A DNA stretch of 8,099 bases from Nitrososphaerota archaeon (lineage in GTDB: Archaea; Thermoproteota; Nitrososphaeria; Nitrososphaerales; CADDZS01). Below are positions 5,841-8,099 of the stretch, piece by piece (the stretch's first letter is position 1; each line of letters begins with the position of its first letter). The DNA lies in assembly GCA_021325255.1 (NCBI GenBank), contig JAJPHP010000043.1, forward strand, positions 1 to 8,099, in the 5' to 3' direction. The notes under the pieces are model-generated. The model ran no database searches and had not been told where the DNA came from. It was given only the letters and a program-made list of their open reading frames with translations. The position numbers and the translations under genes were made by a program.

Positions 5841-6383
5841 TCATTGCCGTGGACCTGCCTTGTCTGAGACAAAGGCGTTCACTGTCCTCCAGTTGCGGGT
5901 CGTGGCAGGTACTTGCATCTGCTTCTCAAAGAAACTGTTGTTGAGCTTCGTCCTGCCGTACCCGTCAGGGCAGAAAAGGTAGACCTCGCGACCCGAAATC
6001 GAAAACTCTTCCGCACTGCTTTTCGCCTTCTTGATCTCATCGAGCGGTAATTCGGCGGGGTCACTTCTGAGGAAGGTGACGTGGAGCTTTTCATGGTCTC
6101 TTGCTCTTAGCGGATTGTTCTTGATTATCTTGCTAATGTCTATCTGGTCTCTGATGATGACAGAAACATTGAGCCCCAAGGATTTCCTGAGCTGGGCCTC
6201 AATCATGTCGACAATCTCAGAATCGCTTGTCCTGGGGCTATCAAAGATTACGTTTCCACTCTGGACGCAAGTCCACACATTTTGAAAGCCCAGGGACTCG
6301 TAGATTCGGATCAAATCATTCATGCTGATTCTCTTCTGACCGCCGACGTTTATCCCCCGGAGCATTGAGACGTAGGTTGTCAA
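5841..6383 (-). CDS. DUF1697 family protein
   Basis: The core starts with TTYVSMLRGINVGGQKRISM, the hallmark N-terminus of DUF1697, and continues with LIRIYESLGFQNVWTCVQSG, NVIFDS, and near the end YGRTKLNNSFFEK and TTRNWRTVNAF. From a TTG at 6383 it is 180 residues, the usual family length, and it is complete. Its biochemical function is unknown; the family is mainly bacterial. The frame stays open upstream to ATG 6593, but that 70-residue extension resembles nothing and is likely not translated. ATG at 6365 (M of MLRG) would cut the first strand. Oddly, the best Shine-Dalgarno in the area (AGGAGG, 6415-6420) serves an ATG at 6411 that is out of frame with this gene. Confidence 0.88.
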   Translation of the reverse strand: MTTYVSMLRGINVGGQKRISMNDLIRIYESLGFQNVWTCVQSGNVIFDSPRTSDSEIVDMIEAQLRKSLGLNVSVIIRDQIDISKIIKNNPLRARDHEKLHVTFLRSDPAELPLDEIKKAKSSAEEFSISGREVYLFCPDGYGRTKLNNSFFEKQMQVPATTRNWRTVNAFVSDKAGPRQ

Positions 6384-6629
6384 TCTCGGTATACCAATTG
6401 CGAAGTGGCATTTCCCTCCTTTTTCAAGGAATCTCTGTACATTGTTGCAATGAATGAAGATTTGACCTAGAAGCGGAGCTCTAACTGGATTAGTCTTGCA
6501 AGTACGTTTGCGGACACGGAGAGATACAGTGGACGAACTTCTCCAGTGTCCCTGTGAAAACGGCCACGTCAGGAGCGGCAATACCAAACACAATTAGCTG
6601 CTAAACGCTCTAATACTGCAGCAGAATGG

Positions 6630-7265
6630 TCATCTAATCCTGGATTTCTCACGCGCATAGTAGCTTCTGGCCTTGCTCCTGTTACCACAGTCGCTCATGC
6701 TGCACCATCTCCTGCTGTGATTCTTGCTAGTATCGATGAATAGCCAACCGCAGCCCTCGCTCTCATTCGCACACTCTTTAACATAAGCGCGTATGTCCGA
6801 GAATAACAGATCTACAGCCGACTTTGCGATCGGCCAAAGAATTTGATCTAACTCAATCTGCTTGCCAGCTTTCCATTTCCAGACGAACTCTTTCCCACGT
6901 TTTTCAAAGCTTAGAGCGAGCCTTGCAACTGAGGCCGAGAAGTTCCTGTTCAGAATGTCTAGGTCGCTGGGCTTTGGGTTGCGACCATGGCTCACGGAGG
7001 AGAAAGTCAGGTAGATTGACTCGCGAAGTTCTCGCGCTCTCTCTAATGCTAGGTGAGCTCGTTTTGGATCTCTTCTACTTCCTTTCAAGAGCCTTGCTGC
7101 AGTTCCCACGTCCAGTATACCTCTCCGTCGATACCACTCTACTAGTTCGGAATAACTGGTTAGCTTGTCAATAGGATGATCGCTCCCGTGCCAGTTCACC
7201 GTATTGCTAAAGTGCAGACACAGGTCAAGGGGAATCGTTGAATTCGTGGTAGCCAACCGAGTCAA
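6630..7265 (-). CDS. CGNR zinc-finger (ABATE) putative transcription regulator
   Basis: The 211-residue product has the N-terminal ABATE domain (about residues 12-155: LHFSNTVNWHGS, LTSYSELVEWYRR, LERARELRESIYLTF) and a C-terminal CGNR zinc finger (about 165-208). The finger reads CGWLFIDTSKN then RRWCSMSDCGNRSKAR, with C172, C188 and C193 as visible Cys ligands and C193-R196 as the CGNR signature; C165 could supply another. The family is regarded as stress-related, DNA-binding transcriptional regulators, commonest in Actinobacteria, so presence in an archaeon suggests transfer. The start is TTG at 7265 (a TGA lies a few codons upstream); TTG at 7256 is possible. A TATA-like AGAATATAGA near 7300-7310 on this strand suits such a start. 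It diverges from the VOC gene, which is therefore a candidate target. Confidence 0.9.
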   Translation of the reverse strand: MTRLATTNSTIPLDLCLHFSNTVNWHGSDHPIDKLTSYSELVEWYRRRGILDVGTAARLLKGSRRDPKRAHLALERARELRESIYLTFSSVSHGRNPKPSDLDILNRNFSASVARLALSFEKRGKEFVWKWKAGKQIELDQILWPIAKSAVDLLFSDIRAYVKECANESEGCGWLFIDTSKNHSRRWCSMSDCGNRSKARSYYAREKSRIR

Positions 7266-7436
7266 ACACTGTGGAAGTACTCAATCACGAGATGACTTCC
7301 TCTATATTCTTAACTGGCAAACCGGCGATAGGAGGTTAAGTGTGCGCTGTTTGAGGCAATCGAAGCCGGTACTGATATCTAACCACCAAAAGGCTTATTG
7401 ATGGTTAGACGCCACCAACTCGCTGACGCAAACACC

Positions 7437-7811
7437 ATGGTTCTGAGATACTTTGGCATCAGGGTAACGAATATGGAAAATTCTCTCAAGTTCTACACTG
7501 AGCTGCTCGGGTTGAGAAAGGTCAAGGGCGGGACGATGTTGCACGGTGGCAAATGGGTCCTGCTCCAGGATCCCCGCTCTCATCAAAGATTGGAGCTGAA
7601 CTGGTATCCGGAGGATTCGCTATTTGCAACTTCATACATTCCGGGAGAAGGATTGGATCACATCGGCTTTAAGGTGCAGGACGCGGCCTCGACCGTCAAG
7701 AAACTACTGGCAAAGGGTGTACAAGTTGCGCTTTCACCGAAGGATGAGAACGGCATCGAAGGGCTGTACTATCTGAAGGACCCGGACGGCAACTGGATCG
7801 AGTTCTTCTAG
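7437..7811 (+). CDS. VOC (glyoxalase/dioxygenase fold) family protein
   Basis: From ATG 7437 the product is 124 residues with two beta-alpha-beta-beta-beta modules: RYFGIRVTNMENSLKFYTELL (5-24) to LELNWY (52-57), and LDHIGFKVQDAASTVKKLL (73-91) to DPDGNWIEFF (115-124). Usual metal ligands are a His at the start of each module and a Glu at each end. E53, H75 and E122 are present, but the first His position is Y5, so metal binding may be altered. Members range from lyases and dioxygenases to resistance proteins, so the substrate cannot be inferred. ATG at 7401 would add 12 residues not typical of the family; the later start places the fold at the N-terminus. It diverges from the CGNR regulator gene. 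A T5 tract near 7927-7932 may end transcription. Confidence 0.88.
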   Translation: MVLRYFGIRVTNMENSLKFYTELLGLRKVKGGTMLHGGKWVLLQDPRSHQRLELNWYPEDSLFATSYIPGEGLDHIGFKVQDAASTVKKLLAKGVQVALSPKDENGIEGLYYLKDPDGNWIEFF

Positions 7812-7996
7812 TTCTCGATCCCCAAGATTTCTTTGAGAGCTGATTCGATTGCCTGAAAGGCATGAATGAAGAACGATTTGATTTAATTTACATTCTACAG
7901 GTAATTTTCGGATTTGGTTGCAGACCTCTTTTTCACATACCATCTTTCACAATGTTAGGCATGCAGGTTGAATAAATACCAAATTGGCCCGAGGAA

Positions 7997-8099
7997 ATGC
8001 TCCGTTTACTTAACCACATATTCTATCGCCCGGATGAAAGATTTGTACATTGGCTGATGGTGCAGCCAAAAGACGTTGATCCAGTTTCTGATATGTCTC
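7997..8099 (-). mobile_element. 3' end of an insertion sequence, right copy (partial)
   Basis: This is the inverted, base-for-base identical copy of 5-107. Here the boundary (ATGCTCCGT...) lies in non-coding DNA 185 bp after the VOC stop. The flank (CCCGAGGAA) shows no direct duplication of the left flank (GCGAAGCC), as expected if the two are ends of two different element copies rather than both ends of one. The element continues beyond the window. Confidence 0.6.
8006..8098 (-). CDS. Putative transposase, C-terminal 30 residues only (right copy)
   Basis: This is the same coding tail as at the left end, running in from the window edge and stopping with TAA at 8006-8008. Identity to the left copy is complete, so the two were duplicated recently or represent one repeated sequence at which assembly stopped. 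Read on the plus strand, the repeat instead opens with ATG (MLRLLNHIFYRPDERF and so on) and could be mistaken for a gene start. Confidence 0.4.
   Translation of the reverse strand, partial: RHIRNWINVFWLHHQPMYKSFIRAIEYVVK

Noticed and set aside
6384..6593. 70-residue N-terminal extension of DUF1697 from ATG 6593
   Set aside because: The family begins at the TTYVSMLRGIN stretch, and the extension has no family similarity.
7997..8099. Plus-strand gene start (ATG at 7997 with GAGGA just before it) at the right end
   Set aside because: The same sequence lies at the left end, and family homology of CPBP breaks exactly at its first base. The inward frame has a natural stop near the boundary, so a mobile-element end explains both copies better.

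Overview
The window most likely comes from an archaeon, probably a soil or sediment member of Thermoproteota, though the phylum is a guess. Support for Archaea: several genes sit behind TATA-like boxes rather than -35/-10 pairs, strong Shine-Dalgarno sequences are mostly absent at gene starts, and the families are archaeal-leaning (DUF996 and DUF998 membrane proteins, a double zinc-ribbon protein, a small stand-alone CBS-pair protein). No rRNA, tRNA or CRISPR array was seen.

Layout. Bases 5-107 and 7997-8099 are a perfect 103-bp inverted repeat. Read inward, each copy carries an open frame that stops 9 bp before the repeat boundary, which looks like the 3' end of a transposase gene in an insertion sequence. 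The window therefore appears bounded by two inverted copies of one mobile element. The left copy cuts off the 3' end of a CPBP-family membrane protease gene. Next, all on the minus strand, comes a compact membrane-protein operon read right to left: DUF996, then 11 bp, DUF998, then 11 bp, a small basic protein of unknown function, then 77 bp, and the interrupted CPBP protease.

Bases 2454-3372 (919 bp) hold no convincing intact gene but are rich in signals: a promoter for the DUF996 operon facing left, two good TATA boxes facing right, overlapping GC-rich hairpins, a 20-bp perfect palindrome, and a tiny zinc-finger-like reading frame interrupted by TGA exactly where the fourth cysteine is expected. 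A four-helix membrane protein of unknown family (3373-3900) follows, then a 350-bp gene-poor gap, then the double zinc-ribbon protein (4251-5285), which converges on a two-CBS-domain protein (5305-5769, minus).

The right part holds a DUF1697 protein and a CGNR zinc-finger (ABATE) putative transcription regulator on the minus strand, with a VOC/glyoxalase-fold protein diverging from CGNR. These three families are far commoner in bacteria, so horizontal acquisition is plausible, but base composition alone does not prove it. Apart from the DUF996-DUF998-small protein-CPBP run, most genes look singly transcribed, and no joint pathway can be assigned. The most notable points are the inverted mobile-element boundaries, the disrupted CPBP gene, and the structured promoter/leader region at 2988-3223.
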